From NCBI GenBank assembly GCA_937899145.1, contig CALBPW010000055.1, positions 1-6,330 of the forward strand: DNA of 6,330 bases. Reading direction: 5' to 3'. The first letter of the stretch is position 1. The number at the start of each line of letters is the position of its first letter. Below the pieces are notes generated by a model. It had not been told where the DNA came from. It saw nothing but the letters and a program-made list of their open reading frames with translations, and searched no databases. Of this stretch, positions 1-6,225 are shown in pieces. A program made the position numbers and the translations under genes. Origin of the DNA: an uncultured Bacteroidota bacterium (GTDB lineage Bacteria; Bacteroidota; Bacteroidia; Bacteroidales; SZUA-534).

Positions 1-87
1 ATAAAACAGTTAATATTACTGTAAATCAATGGTTTGTAAATTTTTATAAGATTTAAAAAAAATACAATTAAAATTGAGTAACAAGAG

Positions 88-95
88 TATATTTG
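88..95 (+). promoter_or_regulatory. Candidate Bacteroidota -7 box for the small acidic-protein gene
   Basis: TATATTTG fits the TAnnTTTG -7 consensus of the Bacteroidota primary sigma factor. It lies 20 bases before the ATG at 116, which would give a leader of roughly 14 bases. I see no matching TTTG -33 element at the usual 19-21 base spacing, so this is half a promoter. The rest of 1-115 is AT-rich with nothing else recognisable. Confidence 0.4.
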
Positions 96-115
96 TAAGT
101 TGAAAAACGATAATA

Positions 116-361
116 ATGAATACAGCAGAAATTAGAAAAAAAGTGGAATTGCTTGAGCAGCAATTGTACACGGCAACATTGGAAACCTATCCTCGCATTG
201 CGCGTGAATACTCGTTTTGGGCAGAAAAGTTGAATGAAATTGAAAAACCGGTTACTAAAAAACGCAACATTGATTCCGATAGCGACGATGTTGATTCAGA
301 TGACGATAGCGAAGAAATGGATTCGTCGGAGGATGATGCAGAATCTGATGATGATTTTTAG
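116..361 (+). CDS. Small hypothetical protein with acidic Asp/Ser-rich tail (81 aa)
   Basis: I do not recognise this family. Residues 1-44 look like a charged amphipathic helix, rich in Glu, Lys, Leu and Gln and possibly coiled-coil, with aromatic residues around 25-35 (Tyr25, Tyr32, Phe34, Trp35). A short basic patch (KKR, 48-50) follows. Residues 53-81 are almost entirely acidic or Ser: 14 Asp, 4 Glu and 7 Ser in 29 positions. There is no signal peptide or membrane segment, so the product should be cytosolic. The gene stands alone, with a -7 box close upstream and a strong terminator 34 bases downstream, which supports a real short transcription unit. The acidic tail suggests binding to a basic partner or competition for a nucleic-acid-binding surface, but that is inference only. 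The ATG at 116 is the only sensible start. Confidence 0.65.
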   Translation: MNTAEIRKKVELLEQQLYTATLETYPRIAREYSFWAEKLNEIEKPVTKKRNIDSDSDDVDSDDDSEEMDSSEDDAESDDDF

Positions 362-394
362 TTGAAAGAAGATTGAAAAGTTTTTTTTAGTTGC

Positions 395-430
395 GTCAGT
401 TGCTACTTTTTGTGGCACTGACTTTTTTTT
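395..430 (+). terminator. Rho-independent terminator after the small acidic-protein gene
   Basis: GTCAGT (395-400) pairs with ACTGAC (417-422). The stem continues past a one-base bulge (T401) with GC (402-403) pairing with GC (415-416), leaving an 11-base loop. Eight T residues follow at once (423-430). This is the classic stem plus U-tract layout, 34 bases after the stop codon. Confidence 0.75.
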
Positions 431-440
431 GTTTGCATGG

Positions 441-473
441 CAGTTCTTAAAGCTAATATTGCTTTTTTAACTG
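441..473 (+). repeat. Imperfect inverted repeat (second hairpin after the terminator)
   Basis: CAGTT (441-445) pairs with AACTG (469-473) and AAAGC (449-453) pairs with GCTTT (461-465). The two five-base stems are separated by a symmetric 3x3 internal loop (446-448 against 466-468) and closed by a 7-base loop. It lies 10 bases past the terminator U-tract and about 100 bases before the DUF748 gene. It could be a back-up terminator or a leader structure, but it lacks its own clean T-tract outside the stem. Confidence 0.4.
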
Positions 474-481
474 TTATCTAA

Positions 482-512
482 ATTGTTTATTATTAGTGTG
501 TTATAATGTTTG
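482..512 (+). promoter_or_regulatory. Candidate promoter for the AsmA/DUF748 gene
   Basis: ATTG at 482-485 (-33-like) is followed after 19 bases by AATGTTTG at 505-512. The latter differs from the Bacteroidota -7 consensus TAnnTTTG only in its first base. Transcription would start near 519 and give a leader of about 55 bases. No Shine-Dalgarno sequence precedes the ATG at 575; the leader is A/T-rich, as is usual in this phylum. AT-rich DNA yields such matches by chance, so confidence is modest. Confidence 0.3.
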
Positions 513-574
513 GTTCCAGATTTTATAGTTGTTTGCGAATTAGTAAAAATTGAAATTTTTGTTAAATATTAAAA

Positions 575-2797
575 ATGAAAAAAGGATTTAAGATTTTGAT
601 GTATATTGTTGGTATTGTGTTTATTATCATGATTCTAATAATGCTTGCAGTACCTCCGATTGCTCGAAATTATGTTCAAAATCACTCGATAGATTTGATT
701 GGTCGGCAAGTTACAATTAAGCACATTGGTTTAAATTTGTTCACTACAACTCTAACAATCAACAATTTATGTGTAAAAGAAGATGATGCTGAAACTGATT
801 TTGTACAACTTGAGCATTTTAAAATCCGTTTGAGATTACTTAAGTTACTATCTAACACACTCGATATAAAGAAGTTACATATTGATGGGTTGTCGGTTGC
901 CGTAATGCAGGACAGTACAGGCTTCAATTTTGACGACATTATTGCGCACTTTGCTGCCGATTCTACTGCGCTCGACACAACTCCCGAAGTAATTGGTTCA
1001 ACTGCAAAAATGCTTATAAATATACATGATATAAGATTGAAAAACAGTAAAATATCTTACTTGGACGATGTTGTTGGCGGTAGTCTTAATCTGAAAAATA
1101 TTAATGTCGCAGTGCCGGCGATTCATCTTGGTGGCGGTGCGACAGCTGGTGGTATAGATTTGAATTTTGACGAAGGCGGTCATTTATCAATAAAATTGAA
1201 TATGGATATGGATAAATCGGATTTTGATGTCCGTATTGCACTTGAGCAATTCAATTTGGCTTCCACTTTGCCGTATTTGCTTTCAGTGGTTGAGGCAGGA
1301 AAACTTGAAGGTATGCTTTCTGCCGAATTGCAAATTGTTGGCAATCTGAATAATATACTGCAAACCAATGTTGGCGGAACGATAGATGTAACCAATTTTG
1401 TTTTAGCCGATTCTGCTATGCAAAATGTAGTTGCCATCGACCGCTCACTTGTTGATATTGAGGCAGTTAATGTCGATTCTCTATATTTTCACGTTAATAA
1501 ATTGTTGCTAAAAAATGCAATAACAAATGCTGAAATTGAGCAAAATGGAACTGTTAATTTGTTGAATATGTTGGTGTTAGTTGATGGTAAAAAAGAAACT
1601 GATACAGCGGCTCAAAAGCCCAAAAACGATACGTTGCCGCATCGTAAGCCAATATTAGTGGTTGATACAGTGGATTTTACCGGCTTAGCAGTTAATTTTA
1701 CCGACAAATCGCAACAACAACCTTTCCATTATTCAATTTCTGATATTTCAGTCCAAACGCAAAATTTTACACTCGATACTGAAAATGAGACTGTTATAAG
1801 CAGCAAAGTTGGGGAAACTGGTCAGTTTGATTGTAAGGTGAAAATGAATATTAGCAAATTGCCCAATATAAATATCTCAATCAGAACCGCAAATATCTCA
1901 TTACCAGAATTTTCGCCATACACAAGCTCGCTTATGGCCCATAATATAATTAAAGGCAATATGTCTTTTGTGAGCCAAACAATCATTGATAATAAGCAAC
2001 TTACAGGTATTAATAAGGTCGAAATCGTGAAGTGCGAAGTAGAAAAAGACGCGTCGGCAACAAACCCGGTCGCACGCATTCCGTTAAAAACCGCACTTTA
2101 CTTGATAAAAGATAAAAACGACCGAATTGATATTGATTTGCCAGTAAAAGGCAGAATTGATTCCCCATCGTTTTCGTATTGGAAAATTGTCTGGAAAACC
2201 TTCGCCAATATGATGTTAAAGGTAGCCGCATCGCCATTTAACGCAGTTGGCAATGCCGTGGGAATCAGTGGTAAAACCGACTATTCGCAAATTGCAATTG
2301 ATGCAATGTTACCTGATGTTGGCGCTGAGCAGTATCAAACGCTTAACGAAATTGCCGATATGCTTGCTCAAAAGCCTGATTTACAACTGACTATGATTCA
2401 AAAAATCAATCTTTCAGATGCTGTAAAACGGCAAATTATGTTTAATCTGAAAAGTGATAGCTATCTTTTTGCCCATACCGATAAAAATGCTGAAAATTTG
2501 GAATATGTTGATATTGAAACTATTATGGCAATGTCAGATAATGATTTGCGAATCGCTCAATACGTGCATTCGGTTGATAGCACTGCTTCTGTTTCCGATT
2601 TTTCGGAACGTTACACCGCACAAGCTCAACTTCAACTTAAAGAGAAAGCCGCTAAACGTGAAAATGCTGTAAAACAGTATCTTACCGAGCGTAAAAATAT
2701 TGCTGTCAACCGATTGAATTTGTCAATATTGTCTGATTCGGAATTGTCAGCTTATAAAGGTAAAGATTGCTTTACAATTGAAGCCGGATTGAAATGA
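575..2797 (+). CDS. AsmA-like DUF748 domain envelope protein (740 aa)
   Basis: Residues 5-26 form one hydrophobic segment after a KKGFK start, so the protein is probably an inner-membrane-anchored protein with a large periplasmic part. Directly after it, residues 31-70 carry the AsmA/DUF748-type opening (helix, then IGRQVTI, then NLFTTTLTINNL). Long stretches of alternating hydrophobic beta strands follow, as in AsmA and TamB relatives that form bridge-like grooves. The last ~170 residues, from about 569, resemble the DUF748 C-terminal region: a helix around QYQTLNEIADML, then a Lys/Glu/Arg-rich helix (about 679-700) ending in AVKQYL, then a final strand region. Relatives are linked to outer-membrane lipid or protein homeostasis; no substrate can be read from the sequence. 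The gene appears monocistronic and converges on the transporter gene 79 bases away. The family call is fairly firm, the function is not. Confidence 0.8.
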   Translation: MKKGFKILMYIVGIVFIIMILIMLAVPPIARNYVQNHSIDLIGRQVTIKHIGLNLFTTTLTINNLCVKEDDAETDFVQLEHFKIRLRLLKLLSNTLDIKKLHIDGLSVAVMQDSTGFNFDDIIAHFAADSTALDTTPEVIGSTAKMLINIHDIRLKNSKISYLDDVVGGSLNLKNINVAVPAIHLGGGATAGGIDLNFDEGGHLSIKLNMDMDKSDFDVRIALEQFNLASTLPYLLSVVEAGKLEGMLSAELQIVGNLNNILQTNVGGTIDVTNFVLADSAMQNVVAIDRSLVDIEAVNVDSLYFHVNKLLLKNAITNAEIEQNGTVNLLNMLVLVDGKKETDTAAQKPKNDTLPHRKPILVVDTVDFTGLAVNFTDKSQQQPFHYSISDISVQTQNFTLDTENETVISSKVGETGQFDCKVKMNISKLPNINISIRTANISLPEFSPYTSSLMAHNIIKGNMSFVSQTIIDNKQLTGINKVEIVKCEVEKDASATNPVARIPLKTALYLIKDKNDRIDIDLPVKGRIDSPSFSYWKIVWKTFANMMLKVAASPFNAVGNAVGISGKTDYSQIAIDAMLPDVGAEQYQTLNEIADMLAQKPDLQLTMIQKINLSDAVKRQIMFNLKSDSYLFAHTDKNAENLEYVDIETIMAMSDNDLRIAQYVHSVDSTASVSDFSERYTAQAQLQLKEKAAKRENAVKQYLTERKNIAVNRLNLSILSDSELSAYKGKDCFTIEAGLK

Positions 2798-2876
2798 TTA
2801 TCATTTAATAATTGACGATTAATTGTTATTTGTTTGATTTTTAGTGTCTTGTAATCAGTGCTATAAACTCTACCCT

Positions 2877-3818
2877 TTATTCATTACACTCTGCACTTTT
2901 ACTAATCAGTATTTTAGCCCATACAGCACCAGCAATGTTATGCCAAACACTGAATATTGCCCCAGGAACAGCTGCCATGGGCATTGTAGCAAAGTGTGTT
3001 TGTGCAAGCGAGCAAGCCAATCCTGAATTTTGCATTCCAACTTCGACAGATACAGCCGTGCATTTCTCGTGCGGCATTTTTACAAAACGGGCAAGCGTAT
3101 AGCCAAGCGCAAAGCCCGAAATATTGTGCAGAGCCACAACAACAATTATTATTAGGCCTGTGTTTATAAGTTTTGCTGAATTGGCAGAAACAACCGACCC
3201 TACAATTATTGCAATCACAATTGATGAAAATGCAGGCAAGTAGTTGGTTGCTTTTTGTGTGAAATTATCAAAAAAGTGCTTGATAATTAGTCCGATACCA
3301 ATCGGTATTATTATAACTTTCACTATCGACCAAAACATATTGAGCATATCAACATCAACATTTTCGCCAACAAGTAGCCATGTTAATAATGGAGTTAGTA
3401 TAGGCGCTAAAATTGTTGATACGCAGGTTATTCCAACCGATAACGCTAAATCGCCTTTAGCTAAAAAAGTGATAACATTTGACGCCGTTCCACCCGGACA
3501 ACAGCCTACAAGTATCAGGCCTACAGCAAGTTCATGCGGTAATCTGAAAATTTTCGACAGCGCAAGAGCTAATATCGGCATAATGCAAAATTGCGCAAAA
3601 CAGCCAATACACACATCTTTAGGACGGCTGAACACAATTTTGAAATCGGTTGGAGTAAGCGTGAGCCCCATTCCAAACATCACGATGCCCAATAAATAAT
3701 TTATCGCACTTGTTTTTATCCAATTGAAACAGTATGGAAAAATTAATGCGGCAATAGCGGTAACTAAAACCAAAATAGCCATGTATTTAGCTATAAATGA
3801 GCAAATTCTGTTAATCAT
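2877..3818 (-). CDS. Bile acid:sodium symporter family (BASS) transporter (313 aa)
   Basis: This is a very hydrophobic protein of typical BASS length, with about nine to ten membrane segments covering nearly all of residues 10-305. Family signatures are in place: GMGLTL (49-54), CCPGGTASNV (106-115) and EVGMQNSGLA (259-268). Gln76, Ser113, Asn114, Glu259 and Gln263 sit where residues of the two sodium sites lie in the bacterial homologue ASBT, so sodium-coupled uptake is expected. BASS proteins move bile acids, pyruvate, pantoate-type acids or other organic anions. Sequence alone does not fix the substrate, and the name YocS/PanS-like is only a broad guide. It is convergent with the DUF748 gene and divergent from dnaX, with no operon partner here. 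The ATG at 3818 begins MINRIC just before the first helix and has an A-rich leader, which supports this start. Confidence 0.9.
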   Translation of the reverse strand: MINRICSFIAKYMAILVLVTAIAALIFPYCFNWIKTSAINYLLGIVMFGMGLTLTPTDFKIVFSRPKDVCIGCFAQFCIMPILALALSKIFRLPHELAVGLILVGCCPGGTASNVITFLAKGDLALSVGITCVSTILAPILTPLLTWLLVGENVDVDMLNMFWSIVKVIIIPIGIGLIIKHFFDNFTQKATNYLPAFSSIVIAIIVGSVVSANSAKLINTGLIIIVVVALHNISGFALGYTLARFVKMPHEKCTAVSVEVGMQNSGLACSLAQTHFATMPMAAVPGAIFSVWHNIAGAVWAKILISKSAECNE

Positions 3819-3839
3819 CTTATATCTGTTTTATGCCGA

Positions 3840-3870
3840 CAAAATTGCCTTTTTTGATTATTAATACAAA
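3840..3870 (-). promoter_or_regulatory. Candidate promoter for the BASS transporter
   Basis: On the minus strand TTTG (3870-3867) is followed after exactly 19 bases by CAATTTTG (3847-3840). This differs from the Bacteroidota -7 consensus TAnnTTTG at the first base only. The start of transcription would fall about 15-20 bases before the ATG at 3818. Both elements at the expected spacing make it better than a chance single-box match. Confidence 0.45.
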
Positions 3871-3897
3871 CTCATATTTTTTGTTTGTTGAGGATTA

Positions 3898-3945
3898 GGC
3901 GACTTTTTATCGCCGAATTTGAAATCATGATATGCCGCTTAGCGG
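3898..3945. repeat. Two small GC-rich hairpins in the transporter-dnaX intergenic region
   Basis: GGCGA (3898-3902) pairs with TCGCC (3910-3914) around a T-rich 7-base loop, and CCGC (3935-3938) pairs with GCGG (3942-3945) around TTA. They are the only GC-rich spots in the otherwise AT-rich divergent region 3819-4101. They may be protein sites or leader structures; neither has a terminator T-tract. No role can be assigned. Confidence 0.3.
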
Positions 3946-4051
3946 AAAATAGTTGTTTGATAAGCATATATGTGTGATTTTCAATATATTACTATCGGTT
4001 TGCGCCCTGTAAAATCAAAATTTTGTGCGAGATTGAAAAATGTGAAATCAC

Positions 4052-4084
4052 ATTGGTGGTTGTTCCGATGTTTTTCTATATTTG
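4052..4084 (+). promoter_or_regulatory. Candidate dnaX promoter
   Basis: ATTG (4052-4055), a -33-like element, is followed after 21 bases by TATATTTG (4077-4084), a perfect TAnnTTTG -7 box. Transcription would start near 4090, about a dozen bases before the ATG at 4102. This position rules out the longer open frame starting at 3970 and decides the dnaX start. Confidence 0.5.
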
Positions 4085-4101
4085 CCAATCAAATTGAAAA
4101 T

Positions 4102-5214
4102 ATGGGAGAATTTATTGTTTCGGCACGCAAATATCGTCCAATAACTTTCGACACGGTTGTTGGTCAATCGGCTATTACAACGACATTGAAAAATGCGATT
4201 GTTAATAAGCATTTGGCGCAAGCCTACCTGTTTTGCGGGCCGCGAGGTGTGGGCAAAACAACATGCTCACGCATTTTTGCCAAAACAATAAATTGCCTTA
4301 ATCCGACAGCCGACATGGAGGCGTGCAACGAGTGCGAGTCGTGTCGCGCTTTTAACGAAGACCGCTCGTACAATATACACGAGCTTGATGCGGCATCAAA
4401 CAACTCTGTTGACGACATTCGCGTACTTATTGACCAAGTTCGCATTCCGCCTCAAATTGGACATTATAGCGTTTACATAATTGATGAGGTTCACATGCTG
4501 TCAACAGCTGCTTTCAATGCCTTTTTGAAGACGCTTGAAGAACCGCCAAAACACGCAATCTTTATTTTGGCAACAACCGAAAAACACAAAGTCTTGCCAA
4601 CTATTTTATCGCGATGCCAAGTGTTTAATTTCAGTCGGATAACAGTTGAAGATGCCGCCGCACAATTGGCGCGTGTCGCTGAAAAGGAAGGTATAAAAGC
4701 TGAGCCGGAGGCACTTACAGTTATTGCGCAAAAAGCCGATGGCGCTATGCGCGATGCTCTATCAATCTTCGACCAAATAGTTAGCTTTTCGGGTAACGAA
4801 GTAACTTACGCCAAGACTGTTGCCAATCTTAATGTTCTTGATTATGACTATTTCTTCCGGTTTGTCGAGGCATTTAAAAAAGAAGATGTCGCAACGTGCC
4901 TATCTATATATGATGAAATTCTTGACAAAGGTTTTGAAGGATTACATTTCTTATCAGGCTTAGGCAAACACTTGCGCGATTTGCTTGTCGCAGCCAACGA
5001 GCAAACAGCACAATTGCTTGATGCGGCGGCCAGCATTCGAACTCGCTATATTGAACAATCGAAAACATGTGAAACATGGTTTGTTTACGAGGCTTTGAAA
5101 ATAGTAAACGAAGCTGAAACTAATTATCGTGTTAGCCAAAACAAGCGTTTAGCCGTTGAGTACGCTTTGATACGCTTGTGCAACATTGAGTACGAAAAAA
5201 AAAACGAGATTTAA
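4102..5214 (+). CDS. dnaX: DNA polymerase III subunit gamma (DnaX), 370 aa in the zero frame
   Basis: DnaX is the ATPase subunit of the clamp loader that puts the beta sliding clamp on primed DNA at the replication fork. The start at 4102 gives MGEFIVSARKYRP, the usual opening of this family; 44 upstream codons are open but unlike DnaX. Visible motifs are Walker A GPRGVGKT (46-53), zinc-binding Cys65, Cys75, Cys78 and Cys81, Walker B IIDEV (126-130), the arginine-finger motif SRC (170-172) and sensor 2 GAMRDAL with Arg217. The collar domain (about 240-358) closes with NKRLAVEYALIRL, also family-typical. The zero frame stops just after a run of ten A (5195-5204), giving a gamma-length product with no tau tail. 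The wording is strongly Bacteroidota-like. The gene has its own promoter candidate and is divergent from the transporter gene. The identity is certain; whether the stop is natural or an indel is open. Confidence 0.95.
   Translation: MGEFIVSARKYRPITFDTVVGQSAITTTLKNAIVNKHLAQAYLFCGPRGVGKTTCSRIFAKTINCLNPTADMEACNECESCRAFNEDRSYNIHELDAASNNSVDDIRVLIDQVRIPPQIGHYSVYIIDEVHMLSTAAFNAFLKTLEEPPKHAIFILATTEKHKVLPTILSRCQVFNFSRITVEDAAAQLARVAEKEGIKAEPEALTVIAQKADGAMRDALSIFDQIVSFSGNEVTYAKTVANLNVLDYDYFFRFVEAFKKEDVATCLSIYDEILDKGFEGLHFLSGLGKHLRDLLVAANEQTAQLLDAAASIRTRYIEQSKTCETWFVYEALKIVNEAETNYRVSQNKRLAVEYALIRLCNIEYEKKNEI
5195..5204 (+). other. dnaX: Run of ten A in dnaX: candidate slippage or frameshift site
   Basis: Ten consecutive A follow codon Glu365 at the end of the collar domain, where other bacteria use A-rich slippery sites to make both gamma and tau. 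In the zero frame translation ends three codons after the run. With a -1 shift (equivalent to eleven A) the frame continues to 5405. Ribosomal -1 slippage, RNA polymerase slippage or a homopolymer sequencing error would all look the same here. Confidence 0.6.
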
Positions 5215-5405
5215 AGCGGCTTAAAAAGCAAAAACTTGCAGCTGCAAGTCAAACAGAATCGGCAACTACCGCTATAAATGGCAATCAATCAGAAACTTCA
5301 CAAGTATCGCAACAAACTAATAGCAGAATTGATGAACGTGGGTACGAAAAATTCAAAAAATATCCGACAAAGTTAATAATATTATTATTAATAGAAAAAA
5401 AGTTT
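5205..5405 (+). CDS. dnaX: -1 frame extension of dnaX (tau-like linker, broken at the junction)
   Basis: After a -1 shift on the A run the reading frame continues for 67 codons to a TGA at 5406, for a total of about 435 residues. It opens with a basic stretch (RDLKRLKKQKL) and goes on as a Gln/Ser/Thr/Asn-rich segment (for example AAASQTESATT, then SQVSQQTN). This is typical of the flexible linker between the collar and the C-terminal domains of tau. A charged piece (IDERGYEKFKK) may begin the next domain. The last dozen codons turn into Ile/Leu from an ATT-repeat and look unrelated. Domains IV and V, which bind DnaB helicase and the polymerase alpha subunit, are absent, so the gene is cut by the contig junction. 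This reading depends on the shift being real. Confidence 0.55.
5234..5249. repeat. Perfect 16-base palindrome in the tau-linker region
   Basis: ACTTGCAGCTGCAAGT is its own reverse complement and can fold into a 6-bp stem with an AGCT loop. It begins 29 bases after the A run. That is farther than the usual 5-9 bases between a slippery site and a stimulatory hairpin, so a role in frameshifting is only possible. A closer, weaker hairpin (GCTT/AAGC, 5219-5229) also exists. Confidence 0.4.
5350..5395. other. Probable bacterial-eukaryotic chimera junction
   Basis: Left of this stretch the -1 dnaX frame still reads as a plausible tau linker with bacterial-looking codon use. Right of it the sequence becomes extremely AT-rich, beginning with an ATT-repeat, and the next gene is a eukaryotic ribosomal protein. 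The join cannot be placed to the base: A-rich and AAT/ATT-rich stretches, which are common join points, cover the interval. Confidence 0.6.
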
Positions 5406-5425
5406 TGAAGGAAGCAGCTGAGTAA
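5369..5425 (+). pseudogene. Possible 3' end of a second eukaryotic gene (partial)
   Basis: One plus-strand frame reads KVNNIIINRKKVLKEAAE and then TAA at 5423-5425. The frame is open back to 5336, but its beginning would lie left of the junction. The ending is charged and helix-like, and the stop codon sits inside TAAAAG, so a TAAA polyadenylation-like signal overlaps the stop, as in trichomonads. It would be the tail of a gene convergent with RPL10A. It is too short to name and may be chance. Confidence 0.25.
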
Positions 5426-5551
5426 AAGTGATGAAATAAATCATCTCCTCAGACAAAAATAGGAAAAGAAATAATATAATTAAAAGATTCGTATATTGGT
5501 ATATTTTTAATAATTTGAATATTTTGATTAAATATATATCTATGCATTTAC
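5426..5551. other. AT-rich spacer between the junction region and RPL10A
   Basis: These 126 bases hold no open frame of note, no RNA gene and no convincing hairpin. The composition is far more AT-rich than any bacterial intergenic stretch in the window. If the 5369-5425 tail is real, this is a short spacer between convergent genes that contains both 3' untranslated ends. Confidence 0.5.
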
Positions 5552-5554
5552 TTA
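5547..5554 (-). promoter_or_regulatory. RPL10A stop codon with nearby TAAA polyadenylation-like signal
   Basis: On the minus strand the stop TAA (5554-5552) is followed by G and then TAAA (5550-5547). In trichomonads the tetranucleotide UAAA, often overlapping or next to the stop codon, acts as the polyadenylation signal. Four-base matches are common in AT-rich DNA, so this only supports a hypothesis reached from other evidence. Confidence 0.3.
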
Positions 5555-6211
5555 GAAAAGGCTCACAGGTTTTCCCATGGTGGTTTTGATATAAAGGCTC
5601 TTAATATTATTCCATCCTTTTTTCAACAAAGAGACTAAAAGGTTTATGGTCATATTTAAATTTTGTCTTATTTGTTCTTCAGTCATATCGACATTTCCCA
5701 CAGCGACACCTAAGCACAAAACTTTTTTAAGTTGGAATTTGACAGAAGCTAATTGTTCATCGACTTTTACTTTGACTTGTTCATTTCCTTTGATAACAAG
5801 AGGGAATTTACCCCATTTAGCGAAGAATTTTCCTCCTAATTTTGGTAATTGACCAACGATGGATTCAGACACGAATAAAATTTTGTAATGTCTTGACCAT
5901 TTTTTAAGTTGCTTTCCTTTTTTGTCATCGGGGTCTATTTTTTTTGATAAGGAATCAGTTGTGATGAAATCAATGTTGTCTTTTTTGCATTGTTCAGAAT
6001 GAATTGCATCAGCTATGACACAAATCTTGAGTCTGGGTCTGATAACATTAGGAAGCTTGACTACTCCTTGGAAACGTTTGTCTTTGTTGATGTCGTAATC
6101 TTTAAGACCGATTTGGAGATCTATTGTCTCTTTGAATTTTCTCTCTTTGTGGTCTGTTGTAAGCATCTCATGGATTGCAGCTTTCATTTTATCGGAACCA
6201 ATCTTGCTCAT
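5552..6211 (-). CDS. RPL10A: Eukaryotic 60S ribosomal protein L10a (uL1 family), 219 aa
   Basis: uL1 forms the L1 stalk of the large ribosomal subunit near the E site and helps release deacylated tRNA. This is the eukaryotic cytosolic form, not bacterial RplA. It has MSKI at the start, LQIGLKDYD (32-40), KDKRFQGVVKLP (43-54), KFQLKKVLCLGVAVGNV (158-174), NLLVSLLKKGW (190-200) and the ending SLYIKTTMGKPVSLF. The length, 219 residues, matches yeast and human (217). A divergent patch, GGKFFAKWGKFP (126-137), replaces the common LGP..KAGKFP, which points to a distant protist lineage. The gene is complete and intronless. All ten Gln residues use CAA or CAG, and the stop is TAA, so the code is standard, unlike many ciliates and some diplomonads. 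It does not belong with the bacterial genes to its left and marks this end as eukaryotic DNA. Confidence 0.93.
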   Translation of the reverse strand: MSKIGSDKMKAAIHEMLTTDHKERKFKETIDLQIGLKDYDINKDKRFQGVVKLPNVIRPRLKICVIADAIHSEQCKKDNIDFITTDSLSKKIDPDDKKGKQLKKWSRHYKILFVSESIVGQLPKLGGKFFAKWGKFPLVIKGNEQVKVKVDEQLASVKFQLKKVLCLGVAVGNVDMTEEQIRQNLNMTINLLVSLLKKGWNNIKSLYIKTTMGKPVSLF

Positions 6212-6225
6212 TTTGTTTTAAATGA
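6212..6225 (-). promoter_or_regulatory. Trichomonad-like initiator and 12-nt leader of RPL10A
   Basis: On the minus strand TCATTT (6225-6220) fits the trichomonad initiator TCA(+1)YWW. Starting at the A (6223) gives a 12-base leader before the ATG, within the 5-20 bases usual for those organisms. Entamoeba also has short leaders, but I do not see its AAAAATTCA-type initiator here. The match is short and could be chance. Confidence 0.35.

Noticed and set aside
682..1437. Minus-strand open frames (682-978, 998-1183, 1180-1437) within the DUF748 gene
   Set aside because: They are antisense shadows of a long coherent gene, with Cys/Ser-rich translations and no plausible starts or domains.
2798..2876. 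Possible bidirectional terminator between the convergent DUF748 and transporter genes
   Set aside because: Only weak A/T pairings (AATAA with TTATT) are present, with no stable stem and no T-tract in either direction.
3244..3699. Plus-strand open frame of 151 codons inside the transporter gene
   Set aside because: It lies antisense to a clear BASS gene with conserved family motifs; its translation has no recognisable features.
5552..6211. Ciliate or hexamitid origin of the RPL10A gene
   Set aside because: The frame uses only CAA/CAG for Gln and has no in-frame TAA or TAG, so there is no sign of a reassigned code, though ten Gln codons cannot fully exclude it.
5552..6211. Bacterial or archaeal uL1 (RplA) as the identity of the L10a-like gene
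   Set aside because: The LQIGLK..D..KDKRF block, the KKVLCL.VAVG block and the TMGKP ending are those of the eukaryotic cytosolic family; neighbouring rplK or rplJ genes are also absent.
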